A stretch of 14,115 bases of DNA from Candidatus Altimarinota bacterium (GCA_027028725.1 JALVIB010000025.1:1-14115); one strand, 5' to 3'; counted from the stretch's first letter, positions 1 through 8,370 are shown. Notes: generated by a model from the sequence alone, not told the origin. Numbers and translations: made by a program.

Positions 1-72
1 AATATCTACATTATCCAAGTAACTCATTCCTCGCTGAGCATTTGTATTCGGTTTCAATACTCGAATTCCCAT
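1..72 (-). CDS. rplB: 50S ribosomal protein L2, N-terminal fragment
   Basis: Only the first 24 codons lie in the window; the gene runs off the left edge. Reading leftwards from the ATG at 72-70 the peptide begins MGIRVLKPNTNAQRGMSYLD, which fits the L2 N-terminus (a K-P-x-T-x-x-x-R start). L2 is a core protein of the large subunit near the peptidyl-transferase centre. Its position directly after rplW is the conserved S10-operon order. The start codon shares one base with the rplW stop (TAATG), which suggests translational coupling. Identification rests on a short peptide plus strong synteny. Confidence 0.88.
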   Translation of the reverse strand, partial: MGIRVLKPNTNAQRGMSYLDNVDI

Positions 73-365
73 TATTTAATTGCGTTAAAATCTATAGTTT
101 TACCTTCCGGCAAAGTCACAATCGCCTTTCGTAATTCTCGACGTTTTGTAGCAAGTTTTCCGCGACCAATAATTCGCGATTTTGCTGGTAAATTAACCAT
201 GTTTACACCTGCCACACCAACACCATAAAACTCTTTAACTGCTTTTTTAACATCAGTTTTAGTCGCTTTTGGGTGAACCAAGAAAGTGTATTTACCTGCA
301 CCTGTCTGCATCTGAGTTTTCTCAGTTTGAACTGGTTGAACGAGTACGTCTGTCAATTTAATCAT
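72..365 (-). CDS. rplW: 50S ribosomal protein L23
   Basis: A 97-residue protein, the normal length for bacterial L23, which binds 23S rRNA at the exit of the peptide tunnel and docks trigger factor and SRP. The N-terminal part reads as the family pattern VLVQPVQTEKTQ (usually PxxTEK) and the basic loop with IIGRGKLATKRRELRKA matches the rRNA-binding extension. The gene lies between rplD and rplB as in the standard S10 operon. Both junctions are one-base stop/start overlaps (TAATG at 365 and at 72), so it is probably translated by coupling; I see no clear Shine-Dalgarno sequence. Confidence 0.95.
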   Translation of the reverse strand: MIKLTDVLVQPVQTEKTQMQTGAGKYTFLVHPKATKTDVKKAVKEFYGVGVAGVNMVNLPAKSRIIGRGKLATKRRELRKAIVTLPEGKTIDFNAIK

Positions 366-997
366 TATTTCTTAGAGATAAATACGTCTTCTAATTTTGT
401 TAAAGCTTCTTTCAAGAAACAAACCTTATCTGCCCATAACAAATCGTAAGGATTCGTATAACTAGCCAAAATAACTCGCACATTAGGCAAATTTCTCGCG
501 GATTTTTCAAAAACCTCGTTTTTTTCCGGAATTACGAAAAGATATTTCTTGGCTTCTGGAAGTTTAGATAAAAGTTCTACAAAATCAGCAGTTTTCGGTG
601 TTTTTCCCGCGAATTTTTCCAAAGCAAAGATGTTTTTATCCTTAGCTTGTGCTGATAGAGCAGAATAAAGAGCTGCTCGTCGTTCTTTTTTCGGCATTGC
701 CTTAGAAAAGTTACGAGTATTTCGCGGACCATGACTAGCCGCCCCTCCTCGTAGTAAAGTTGTACTTAACGCACCACGACGCGCATTACCTGTTCCTTTT
801 TGTCGGAAAGCTTTTTTCGTTGTCATAGAAACTTCTCCACGAGTTTGCACATGAGCTATTGGATTTCGTTTATTTGCCAAACGCATCACCACAGCTCGAT
901 GCATCAAATCTGGATTAATTTTCGCTTCAAATAAAGTTTTATTTAGAGTGATATCTCCTGACTTTTTTCCGGTAGCATCATATAAAGCTATTTTCAT
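365..997 (-). CDS. rplD: 50S ribosomal protein L4
   Basis: A 210-residue protein when started at the ATG at 997-995 (MKIALYDATGKK), close to the 201-206 residues usual for L4. The reading frame is open back to an ATG at 1036, but that would add 13 residues overlapping the end of rplC, and the inner start leaves a one-base gap to the rplC stop, as expected in this operon. L4 lines the exit tunnel; its signature is seen in RQKGTGNARRGA, then a RGGAASHGP loop and a PKKERRAAL segment. In E. coli L4 also represses the S10 operon; no equivalent leader is visible here. The EKFAGK codons contain one copy of the dispersed octamer (605-612). Confidence 0.95.
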   Translation of the reverse strand: MKIALYDATGKKSGDITLNKTLFEAKINPDLMHRAVVMRLANKRNPIAHVQTRGEVSMTTKKAFRQKGTGNARRGALSTTLLRGGAASHGPRNTRNFSKAMPKKERRAALYSALSAQAKDKNIFALEKFAGKTPKTADFVELLSKLPEAKKYLFVIPEKNEVFEKSARNLPNVRVILASYTNPYDLLWADKVCFLKEALTKLEDVFISKK

Positions 998-998
998 C

Positions 999-1583
999 TT
1001 AGTATTCTCGAATAAATAAGTAACCATTTTTTGCACCAGGCACAGGACCTTTTACCGCAAAAATATTATTTTCTTTATCAATTTCTACAATTTCAGTAAT
1101 TTTAGTTTTCTGAGCATTCCCATATTGTCCGGGAAATTTCTTTCCTTTCAAAATTCGCCCCGGTTTCGCACACATTCCTGAAGACCCCGGTTCTCGGTGG
1201 TGGTGAGACCCGTGAGTTTCACGACCTCGTTGAAAATTCCAGCGCTTAATAACCCCGGAAAACCCGCGACCTTTTGAAGTTCCAGTAATTTTAACTTTTT
1301 CCACACCCTCTAATGAATCTAAAGTCAAAACATCACCTTTTTTGATTTCTTCGCCATCTAAAGGCAATTCTTTAATCATTTTATATTTCTTGTTCTCATT
1401 TTTTCCGAAATTTTTTCGCGGGAAACTTCCGATAACCGCTGCTGAATATCCATCCTTTTCAACAGTTTTAACCTGTATCACATCTGAACCTTCTGCTTGC
1501 AAAAGTGTCACTGGAATTATTTTCCCAGTTTCTTGATCGATTACTCGAGTCATTCCGATTTTCTTGGCAAGAATTCCTTTCAT
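999..1583 (-). CDS. rplC: 50S ribosomal protein L3
   Basis: A 194-residue protein, slightly shorter than E. coli L3 (209). It starts with MKGILAKKIGMTRV, a typical L3 opening, and carries the conserved rRNA-binding stretch GTSKGRGFSGVIKRWNF, followed by THGSHHHREPGSSG and a GKKFPGQYGN segment that retains the Gln which PrmB methylates in other bacteria. L3 is an early assembly protein that reaches toward the peptidyl-transferase centre. It follows rpsJ after an 8-base gap and precedes rplD by one base. An octamer copy (1416-1423) encodes part of SFPRKN. Confidence 0.95.
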   Translation of the reverse strand: MKGILAKKIGMTRVIDQETGKIIPVTLLQAEGSDVIQVKTVEKDGYSAAVIGSFPRKNFGKNENKKYKMIKELPLDGEEIKKGDVLTLDSLEGVEKVKITGTSKGRGFSGVIKRWNFQRGRETHGSHHHREPGSSGMCAKPGRILKGKKFPGQYGNAQKTKITEIVEIDKENNIFAVKGPVPGAKNGYLFIREY

Positions 1584-1591
1584 TTTATAAA

Positions 1592-2011
1592 TTATAACAT
1601 TTTAATTTCCACACTCACTCCATTAGGAAGCGATAGGTTTTGCAAACTATCCATAGTTTTAGCTGTTGGTTCTTTGATATCAATCAATCTTTTGTGCGTT
1701 CGAATTTCGTATTGATCACGAGAATCCTTATTCACAAATGTAGACCGATTAACTGTATACTTTTTGATCCTAGTCGGAAGGGGAACCGGACCCGACACCA
1801 GCGAGCCGTTGCGTTCCGCAGTCTCAAAAATTGATCGCGCCGCCTCATCGATAACTGTGTAATCAAATGATTTCACAATAATACGAACAAGCTGTGGCCC
1901 CGCGGCTACCTTGGTTTTGGTAGTTTTCTTAGCAGTTGGTTTTTTGGTTGCTGTTTTTTTAACAGTTTCCTTTTTTTTAGTTTCTGCTGAAGCCGTTTTT
2001 TTAGTTGCCAT
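1592..2011 (-). CDS. rpsJ: 30S ribosomal protein S10 with basic N-terminal extension
   Basis: A 139-residue protein whose residues about 40-139 are a complete S10: LVRIIVKSFDY at the start, then GPVPLPTRIKKYTVNR and the YEIRTHKRLIDI segment. S10 sits in the 30S head and, as NusE, takes part in antitermination. Bacterial S10 is normally about 102 residues; here about 38 residues of Lys, Thr and Ala precede it. The extension is probably real: the promoter at 2038-2065 places the transcript start about 20 bases before the ATG at 2011 and no better start lies just ahead of the core. It is the first gene of the operon. No clear Shine-Dalgarno is seen. Confidence 0.94.
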   Translation of the reverse strand: MATKKTASAETKKKETVKKTATKKPTAKKTTKTKVAAGPQLVRIIVKSFDYTVIDEAARSIFETAERNGSLVSGPVPLPTRIKKYTVNRSTFVNKDSRDQYEIRTHKRLIDIKEPTAKTMDSLQNLSLPNGVSVEIKML

Positions 2012-2037
2012 GCGATTTATACAAAAAGAGCTCGCGG

Positions 2038-2065
2038 ATTTTAGAAAAAGTAAAACCTATGTCAA
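2038..2065 (-). promoter_or_regulatory. Promoter of the S10 operon
   Basis: On the minus strand there is TTGACA (2065-2060), a 16-base spacer and TAAAAT (2043-2038). The predicted start falls near 2031, leaving a leader of about 20 bases before rpsJ. A copy of the dispersed octamer (2089-2096) lies 23 bases upstream of the -35 box. Confidence 0.72.
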
Positions 2066-2207
2066 ATCTTTTTTTGGAGAAAACAAAATCCCGCGAAATA
2101 AAATGACACTCTACGAGCTTGCGAGTAGTTAGTGGAATTTTACCCTGAGCGACAAATTGTTTTTGAAAATTAGAAGTCGAATGGGTCTAGCTATTCAAAA
2201 TCCTTCT

Positions 2208-2228
2208 CCCTCTCCTAGCAGGAGAGGG
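2208..2228. repeat. Intergenic palindrome, CCCTCTCCT type
   Basis: The arms CCCTCTCCT and AGGAGAGGG form a perfect 9-bp stem with a 3-base loop, followed by GTTGGGGTGAGGT. The same right-hand tail (a G-run then GTGAGGT) occurs at 7013-7033 after a different stem, so this is one member of a family of intergenic repeats. The rest of the gap 2066-2338 shows only the octamer copies at 2089-2096 and 2327-2334 and no gene. Confidence 0.6.
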
Positions 2229-2338
2229 TTGGGGTGAGGTAGATAAAAGTCACATGTTTTGGTTGTATATTTAATAATGCAAAACCTCATTCTTTCAATT
2301 TTTTAGCTTTTTAGCTATCACAAAAATCCCGCGAAATT

Positions 2339-2836
2339 TTAAAGTTTTTTCACAAACAACCCCCAAAAAAACCTTTTATAACCTCTTTTAAAATAAAACC
2401 CCTGAACTTTTTTAAAGGGGCTTGATAACAAAATTACATATTTATATCCATTCTCCTTAGCCATACTTTCTAACTTATCCATAACCTTTGTTCCAATCCC
2501 CTGCCTTTGAAAAGCCGGCTTCAAAGCAAAAAACTTTAAAAACAAAATCTTTTTAAACATAAAAAATATATTTGAATAAGCTAAAACACCACAAAATCTT
2601 CCTTTATAGGATATTTCTAAAAAAATAGTATTTTCTGGTTTTTTCTGAAATTGCGTAAAAAATGACTGCCAAAACAATTCACCATGTTTCAATCCTTCAA
2701 CAATAGAAATCCCATCTTCTTCTTTTTCCTTTTTAAAAATTTTCCACAAAACAGCCACACTAATAGCTGGAAAAATTAGTTTCAACAACTTGATAACTGA
2801 TTTTCTTCTTTTCTTAGGCAAAAGTTTAAATTCCAT
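2339..2836 (-). CDS. GNAT-family N-acetyltransferase
   Basis: A 165-residue protein with the GNAT fold: residues about 98-120 contain strand beta4 (LKFFALKPAFQ) followed by the acetyl-CoA pyrophosphate loop QRQGIGTKVMD (Q/R-x-x-G-x-G/A motif at 110-115), then a helix, strand YKYVILLSS and the C-terminal FYFKRGYKRF typical of the family. The first 35 residues are very basic with a hydrophobic patch (LIFPAISVAVLW), so membrane contact is possible. The substrate cannot be told. The gene stands alone, has its own promoter (2857-2884), is AT-rich, and contains no octamer inside, though copies lie at both ends (2327, 2848). Confidence 0.82.
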   Translation of the reverse strand: MEFKLLPKKRRKSVIKLLKLIFPAISVAVLWKIFKKEKEEDGISIVEGLKHGELFWQSFFTQFQKKPENTIFLEISYKGRFCGVLAYSNIFFMFKKILFLKFFALKPAFQRQGIGTKVMDKLESMAKENGYKYVILLSSPFKKVQGFYFKRGYKRFFWGLFVKKL

Positions 2837-2846
2837 TGTGAAAAAA

Positions 2847-2940
2847 TTCCCGCGAAATTATAACAACCTAAATTCTCTCGGCAAGCCTAAAAACTTAAAA
2901 CTACTAAAATTCAGCTTTTTATTAAAAATTTCGCGGGAAT
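2847..2940. repeat. Inverted pair of octamer elements
   Basis: ATTCCCGCGAAATT (2847-2860) and AATTTCGCGGGAAT (2927-2940) are exact 14-base inverted copies of the dispersed motif, 66 bases apart. They bracket the GNAT promoter. Confidence 0.85.
2857..2884 (-). promoter_or_regulatory. Promoter of the GNAT gene
   Basis: On the minus strand TTGCCG (2884-2879), a 16-base spacer and a perfect TATAAT (2862-2857). The octamer TCGCGGGA follows at once (2855-2848), so it spans the expected transcription start. The start codon at 2836 is about 20 bases from the -10 box. Confidence 0.68.
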
Positions 2941-2944
2941 TCAA

Positions 2945-2974
2945 AAAGAAGACATGCTATCACATGTCTTCTTT
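2945..2974 (-). terminator. Rho-independent terminator of the SLH gene
   Basis: AAAGAAGACATG (2945-2956) pairs perfectly with CATGTCTTCTTT (2963-2974), a 12-bp stem with a 6-base loop. On the minus strand it is followed by a short T-run, and it lies 25 bases past the stop codon of the SLH-domain gene. Confidence 0.7.
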
Positions 2975-2999
2975 GATTAAATTTAGATGAAATCTAATT

Positions 3000-5252
3000 C
3001 TAATCCTTAAATTTTAAAGTATTTAAAATTTTCTTAACTTTAGGGAATATTACATCAAATTTATCCGCCCTATCCTTAAATAAAACAATTTTTACAAAGC
3101 CATTATCAACACCTACTAACACATACTGTTTCATGCTTACACTTCCATTTTTATATGTAAAAATATCTTCTGAGTAATTAACCCCATCAATTTCTACTTC
3201 TCTTTCTGATATGACCACTCTATCATCAAGAAGCTCTTGTGCCGATCTTATATCATTAATAATAACCTGAGGATCTTTTCTCTTATTTTCCTCTGTCATT
3301 TCAGACCCCATAATTGTCATAGTTGCTAATGATGCTCCGTCTTCCGGATATGGATCTAAAAGAATAGTATCTATTAAATCAACATAAGACCAATCACCAG
3401 GAATTTCTAAATAAAAATTCTTAGTATCGATTTTTTTAGTTATTCCACTCATATCTCTTTTTTCCGTAAAAATTTTTAATGAAGACAGAATCTTATTGTA
3501 AACATCAATAGCCGCTCCTTTATCACTATTATCTAAAATTGTCATTGTTCCTTCATAGACAATTCCATCTTTAACTGTAAAAAATGCGTAAATTTCAAAT
3601 TTAGCGTCATTCTTCATTCCTTTTACAACCATTTCATAGGCAGGCATCCCTGAAACTACAATTTTATCTAATTTAATAACTTTAGAATCTTGTAACACTA
3701 GTTTTAGAATATCTTGTTCTTTCTTTTTCAATTGCTCCAAAGTCATGTTTTTATCTTCATTAGGCAACTCAGCTCTCTTGACTAAAAACACACTAGCGTC
3801 TAGAGCATCATTCTTATTCTCCTTAGTTTTAAGCATGATAAATGAATTATTTATCTGATTAAATTCCCAATCACTAGGATAAGAGAATTCAAAATATTCT
3901 CCCTCATACTTCTTGCTGAAATCTGAAATATTTCTATTTAAAAGACTTCTACGGCTTAATCTTCTAGTCGCCCCCGCAGTATTTGTTTCAAATTCAGATT
4001 TTCGCGAGAAATTTAAATACCTATAAATTGCTACTGCTACTTCGTTTCTGGTAAGTTCTCGTGATGGTTCTAGATAGTCTTTATCTCTATCTGGAAATAA
4101 ATCATATTTTTGGGCAATTCCCGCGAATTTATCATACCAAGCATCACCTGGAACATCTTTATAAGTGTTTGGTATCTCTGGAAGATTAAAAGTTTTAGTA
4201 AACATCTTTAAAAATTCAGCTGTATTAACTGTTCGTGCTGGTTCAAAATACCCATCATCATATCCATTTATAATTCCTAAATCCGCCGCCTTGATAACAT
4301 ATTTGACATACCACTCCCCTTCTAAAACATCTGGAAATCTGTCATTATTTTTCAAATCATCCTCAACATTCACACCCTTAGCTAAAAGTAAAAATTTTGC
4401 TAATTCGGCACGATTTACACCAGCTTCTCCATCAAATGATCCATCTGGACGCCCTCCAATAATGTTTTTCTCTGCTAGATAAATAGCGGCTTTCCCTTCA
4501 AGACTATTTGGATCAATATCAGAAAAATTTACTCGTGTGACAACTTTTCTCTCATATTCAACTGGTCTTTCTTGTGGACGAGAAAAATTTTTTCGCGGGA
4601 TTCTTCTTGGCAAAGTTCTTCGAACTAATGTTCTTCGTGGCAATGTTCTTATTGATGTAGAGTTAGTATTATTTACAGAAGCATCCCCGTTAAGAAGTCT
4701 TTCAACTCTTGAACAATCTCCATTTACACAATAATTGGGGACACTTGAATTATATCGTAAAGATCCGTATAACTTCCCTGTTGAATTATCGCAAGACTGC
4801 ACAAAATCAATTGCTGCTTTTTGCAACACTCCATTCACCGCTGAATATTCATGAACATAAAATCCCCCTAAAATTTCATTACAACCACGACCATCTCCTG
4901 AAATACTTATCCCATTGTAAGATCCGCGAAAAGCATTTCTTTTAGCTGGAAAAAACAGACCTTTATCTGATAATTTCTTTCCGTCTTCTGCACTAAACTC
5001 AAAAGACATATTTGAAATATTAAAATTTTCTACCTGAAATGAAACACTGTTTTGAGAAGCATTTCTAACAACTATTTTAGAATTATTCTCGGAAGAAAAA
5101 TCCCAAACTTGTCCTTGTCCAATGTAATCGCCACCCTGACTTTCTGTTCTTATTTGAAAATGAACATTGGATATCGCAAACACTTGGACTGACATCGTTG
5201 TTATTCCCAACAACAGGGCAAACAACATGTTTTTTGAAAAAAGTTTTTTCAT
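3000..5252 (-). CDS. Secreted SLH-domain protein with two PsbP-like domains
   Basis: A 750-residue exported protein. Residues 1-26 are a signal peptide (MKKLFSKNMLFALLLG, ending near VFA). Residues about 28-185 form an unassigned domain with four cysteines (124, 154, 175, 180). Residues 200-225 are an Arg-rich linker (RTLPRRTLVRRTLPRR). Three SLH repeats follow at about 243-292, 306-352 and 364-414, with the TRAE-like positions NRAEL, NTAEF and TRNEV; SLH domains usually anchor proteins to cell-wall polymers. After a second Arg/Ser-rich linker (429-440), residues 450-595 and 608-748 look like two related PsbP/DUF1795-type domains (FEFSYPSDWEF and FYLEIPGDWSYV). The gene is transcribed alone between its own promoter and terminator. 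A structural or surface role is inferred; the PsbP-like call is by pattern only. Confidence 0.82.
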   Translation of the reverse strand: MKKLFSKNMLFALLLGITTMSVQVFAISNVHFQIRTESQGGDYIGQGQVWDFSSENNSKIVVRNASQNSVSFQVENFNISNMSFEFSAEDGKKLSDKGLFFPAKRNAFRGSYNGISISGDGRGCNEILGGFYVHEYSAVNGVLQKAAIDFVQSCDNSTGKLYGSLRYNSSVPNYCVNGDCSRVERLLNGDASVNNTNSTSIRTLPRRTLVRRTLPRRIPRKNFSRPQERPVEYERKVVTRVNFSDIDPNSLEGKAAIYLAEKNIIGGRPDGSFDGEAGVNRAELAKFLLLAKGVNVEDDLKNNDRFPDVLEGEWYVKYVIKAADLGIINGYDDGYFEPARTVNTAEFLKMFTKTFNLPEIPNTYKDVPGDAWYDKFAGIAQKYDLFPDRDKDYLEPSRELTRNEVAVAIYRYLNFSRKSEFETNTAGATRRLSRRSLLNRNISDFSKKYEGEYFEFSYPSDWEFNQINNSFIMLKTKENKNDALDASVFLVKRAELPNEDKNMTLEQLKKKEQDILKLVLQDSKVIKLDKIVVSGMPAYEMVVKGMKNDAKFEIYAFFTVKDGIVYEGTMTILDNSDKGAAIDVYNKILSSLKIFTEKRDMSGITKKIDTKNFYLEIPGDWSYVDLIDTILLDPYPEDGASLATMTIMGSEMTEENKRKDPQVIINDIRSAQELLDDRVVISEREVEIDGVNYSEDIFTYKNGSVSMKQYVLVGVDNGFVKIVLFKDRADKFDVIFPKVKKILNTLKFKD

Positions 5253-5286
5253 AATGATTAAAGTTAAAAAATATTAAATCTATTGG

Positions 5287-5315
5287 AATATATTGTTATT
5301 TATAAATAAATGCAA
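5287..5315 (-). promoter_or_regulatory. Promoter of the SLH gene
   Basis: On the minus strand TTGCAT (5315-5310), a 17-base spacer and TATATT (5292-5287), giving a start near 5280 and a leader of roughly 28 bases. The leader is AT-only in practice and has no Shine-Dalgarno sequence. Confidence 0.6.
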
Positions 5316-5342
5316 GATTATTCAAAAAATCCCGCGAAATTT

Positions 5343-5371
5343 TTGCATTTTAAAAAAATACCTGCTAAATT
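5343..5371 (+). promoter_or_regulatory. Promoter of guaB
   Basis: TTGCAT (5343-5348), a 17-base spacer and TAAATT (5366-5371), with the guaB ATG 22 bases downstream. It is divergent from the SLH promoter, and one octamer copy (5330-5337) lies between the two. Confidence 0.55.
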
Positions 5372-5393
5372 ACCCAAAATTAATTCGTGAAAA

Positions 5394-6860
5394 ATGAATA
5401 AAACAATTCCAACCGCTCTCACCTTTGATGATATTCTAATGGTTCCGCAGTATTCGGAAGTTTTGCCTAAAAATGTTGATTTAACGACGAAATTTTCGCG
5501 GAATATTACACTAAAAACTCCCCTAGTTTCCGCCGCAATGGACACTGTGACAGAGGAAGAAATGGCAATAACGATGGCTTTACAAGGCGGGATTGGTGTA
5601 ATTCATAAAAATTGTGATCCGGACGAACAAGCACGCATGGTGCGCTTGGTTAAGAGGTTCGAAAACGGATTTATCCTAGAACCAATCGTACTTTCACCGA
5701 GTCATAAAATCGCGGATGTTATTGCTATTCGTCAGGATAAACATTACAAATCTATCCCGATTACCGAGGACGGAACGCTCAATACAAAAGTAGTAGGAAT
5801 GGTTTCGCGTTACGATTATCTGGAAAAACACCGCGACATGACTTGTGCGGAAAGAATGACTAAATTAGAAGATTTATTGACGGCAAAAGGCGAAATCACA
5901 CTTTCTGAAGCGAACGATATTTTGGAAGAATCTAAACACTCAAAATTATTGATTTTAAATGATGACGGAACTTTGCGTGCACTTTTGACCCGAAAAGATA
6001 TTGAACGGAACGAAGAATTCCCACTGGCGACCAAAGATCCGCGAAAAAGACTGCGCGTGGCGGCTGCCATCGGTCCCGCGAAAAATATGGAAGAACGCGT
6101 TGAAAAACTCGCGAAAGAAGGCGTTGATGTGATTATTGTCGACACGGCTCACGGTCATTCCAAAGGAGTAATCGATTGTGTGAAATATGTGAAGAAAAAT
6201 TACCCGAAAATCGATGTTGTCGCGGGAAATATTGCTAGTGCCGAAGCCGCGAAAGCGTTGATTGATGCTGGTGCAGACGGAATTAAAGTGGGAATTGGTC
6301 CGGGATCAATTTGTACTACTCGGGTGGTGACAGGAATTGGAGTTCCGCAGTTTTCGGCAATTATGGAATGTGCCAAAGTAGCAAATCCCGCGAAAATTCC
6401 GCTTATTGCTGATGGTGGAATTCGGTATTCCGGAGACGCTGCGAAAGCACTTGCTGCCGGAGCGGATTGTGTAATGATTGGTTCGCTGCTCGCGGGAACG
6501 GAAGAAGCGCCCGGAGAAATGATTTATTCCGGCGGAAAAACTTACAAATATTACCGCGGAATGGGATCAATCGCGGCGATGAAAAAAGGCGGAAAAGAAC
6601 GCTACGCTCAATCAAATGTCGCGGACGACAAACTTGTTCCGGAAGGAATTGAAGGGAAAATTTTGTTTAAAGGAACAGCGAAAACTGAAATTTTCCAGCT
6701 TTGCGGAGGAATTCGCAGCGCCATGGGATATAACGGAGCCAAAAATCTCGCGGAATTACGCAAACGCGTCCAATTCGTGCAGATTACTTCCGCTTCGTTG
6801 AAAGAATCTCATCCGCACGATGTTTCAATTTTGAAAGAAGCGCCTAACTATCGCGGATAA
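5394..6860 (+). CDS. guaB: Inosine-5'-monophosphate dehydrogenase
   Basis: A 488-residue enzyme, the usual IMPDH length, which oxidises IMP to XMP with NAD+, the committed step to GMP. It opens with ALTFDDILMVPQYSEVLP. The (beta/alpha)8 barrel carries the catalytic loop GIGPGSICTTR with Cys307, the phosphate-binding ADGGIRYSGD (339-348) and GSLLAGTEEAPGE, and the flap YYRGMGSIAAM with the catalytic Arg403-Tyr404 pair (KERYAQ). Residues about 95-215 are the CBS (Bateman) insert; its wording (LSPSHKIADVI, IPITEDGTL) resembles the eukaryotic type to my eye. The gene is more GC-rich than its neighbours and holds four exact octamers (6074, 6220, 6386, 6490) and several one-off variants. It is monocistronic. 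Start chosen for its fit to the family and to the promoter. Confidence 0.97.
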   Translation: MNKTIPTALTFDDILMVPQYSEVLPKNVDLTTKFSRNITLKTPLVSAAMDTVTEEEMAITMALQGGIGVIHKNCDPDEQARMVRLVKRFENGFILEPIVLSPSHKIADVIAIRQDKHYKSIPITEDGTLNTKVVGMVSRYDYLEKHRDMTCAERMTKLEDLLTAKGEITLSEANDILEESKHSKLLILNDDGTLRALLTRKDIERNEEFPLATKDPRKRLRVAAAIGPAKNMEERVEKLAKEGVDVIIVDTAHGHSKGVIDCVKYVKKNYPKIDVVAGNIASAEAAKALIDAGADGIKVGIGPGSICTTRVVTGIGVPQFSAIMECAKVANPAKIPLIADGGIRYSGDAAKALAAGADCVMIGSLLAGTEEAPGEMIYSGGKTYKYYRGMGSIAAMKKGGKERYAQSNVADDKLVPEGIEGKILFKGTAKTEIFQLCGGIRSAMGYNGAKNLAELRKRVQFVQITSASLKESHPHDVSILKEAPNYRG

Positions 6861-6875
6861 ATCAATTTAATACTT

Positions 6876-6891
6876 CCCCCTGACAAGGGGG
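6876..6891. repeat. Intergenic CCCCC/GGGGG palindrome
   Basis: CCCCC TGACAA GGGGG followed by ATTGAGGGGGTTGTT, 16 bases after the guaB stop. Similar units lie at 8126-8144 (CCCCCTT CC AAGGGGG type) and 8296-8317 (CCCC TGATAA GGGG then ATTTAGGGG). There is no T-run, so it is not an obvious terminator. Confidence 0.55.
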
Positions 6892-6936
6892 ATTGAGGGG
6901 GTTGTTAAAAAAATCCCGCGAAATTTTTAGAAAATG

Positions 6937-6960
6937 TAGGGACGCCCTTTATGGGTGTCC
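6937..6960. repeat. TAGGGA-headed intergenic palindrome
   Basis: After the head TAGG, the arms GGACGCCC (6940-6947) and GGGTGTCC (6953-6960) pair with one G-U. It belongs to the GTAGG/TAGGG-headed family also seen at 9858-9881, 11995-12017, 12039-12063 and 12086-12110. Confidence 0.6.
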
Positions 6961-6990
6961 AAAAAATAATAAATCCTATTCTTTTGAACT

Positions 6991-7033
6991 ACCTCTCCTA
7001 GTCCCGAGTTCTCGGGAAGGGCGGGGGTGAGGT
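6991..7033. repeat. Intergenic palindrome, TCCCGAG type (copy 1)
   Basis: A perfect TCCCGAG-TT-CTCGGGA stem (7002-7017) sits in a frame of ACCTCTCCTAG on the left and GGGCGGGGGTGAGGT on the right. A near-identical unit is at 8051-8095. The gap 6861-7091 holds this, two other palindromes and an inverted pair of octamers (6914 and 7041), and no gene. Confidence 0.65.
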
Positions 7034-7091
7034 AAAAATTTCGCGGGATTTTCAAAATATGTTAGACTCTTTTTGATGTTAAAATCTAAAA

Positions 7092-7943
<852 letters not shown>

Positions 7944-8050
7944 AATCCCGCGAAAAAACAATAAAAACCTATTTTCGACCGAGAGACAAAATATCAGACC
8001 AAACTGAGCGGAGAAATCTTCAATATTATCTGTCCTGTTTTTTTATACGC

Positions 8051-8095
8051 CCTCTCCTTCTAGTCCCGAGTACTCGGGAAGGGCGGGGTTTAGGT
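8051..8095. repeat. Intergenic palindrome, TCCCGAG type (copy 2)
   Basis: A perfect TCCCGAG-TA-CTCGGGA stem (8064-8079) within CCCTCTCCTTCTAG and GGGCGGGGTTTAGGTGG. It matches the unit at 6991-7033, differing in the loop and the tails. Confidence 0.65.
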
Positions 8096-8186
8096 GGGTT
8101 TTTTCGTGATTTTTCCTACGAAAGTCCCCCTTCCAAGGGGGAAAATAAGCAAACAGGAGAGATAGGAGAAAGAAATTTTTGAAAAA

Positions 8187-8250
8187 GAAAAAACAAGTTC
8201 GAACTTGGCATAGGATAAAAAGTTGTTTAAGTTCGAACTTAAGTTTTTTC
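8187..8250. repeat. Twin AAGTTCGAACTT palindromes forming a larger inverted repeat
   Basis: The self-complementary 12-mer AAGTTCGAACTT occurs at 8195-8206 and 8229-8240. Outside them lie GAAAAAAC (8187-8194) and GTTTTTTC (8243-8250), so the whole is an inverted repeat of about 20-bp arms around a 22-base loop, with a 2-base bulge. It could be a double operator or a hairpin; no target gene is obvious. Confidence 0.7.
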
Positions 8251-8325
8251 TAAAAATTTCGCGGGATTTTTAGTTAACAAGCAATTTCCTGAAAGTCCCC
8301 TGATAAGGGGATTTAGGGGTTTTAT

Positions 8326-8370
8326 AAAAAAAATACCCTCTAGGAAAATATAATAAACCAGAGGGTATTT
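8326..8370 (-). terminator. Terminator of the large RNA
   Basis: AAATACCCTCT (8331-8341) and AGAGGGTATTT (8360-8370) form a perfect 11-bp stem with an 18-base loop. On the minus strand it ends in eight U; the plus strand also has a T-run, so it could work in both directions. Confidence 0.82.

Larger units (their letters stand above)
7944..8325. other. Intergenic stretch with repeats, no gene
   Basis: No protein or RNA gene is recognised. It holds octamer copies at 7946-7953 and 8259-8266, the palindromes listed separately, a CCCCCTT/AAGGGGG palindrome near 8126-8144 and another at 8296-8317. A weak pairing of GACAAAATAT (from 7985) with ATATTATCTGTC (ending near 8034), followed by a seven-T run (about 8038), may act as terminator for the pilin gene. 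Confidence 0.5.

Noticed and set aside
4165..4482. A 105-codon open frame on the plus strand opposite the SLH gene
   Set aside because: It lies wholly inside the SLH repeats on the other strand and has no domain features.
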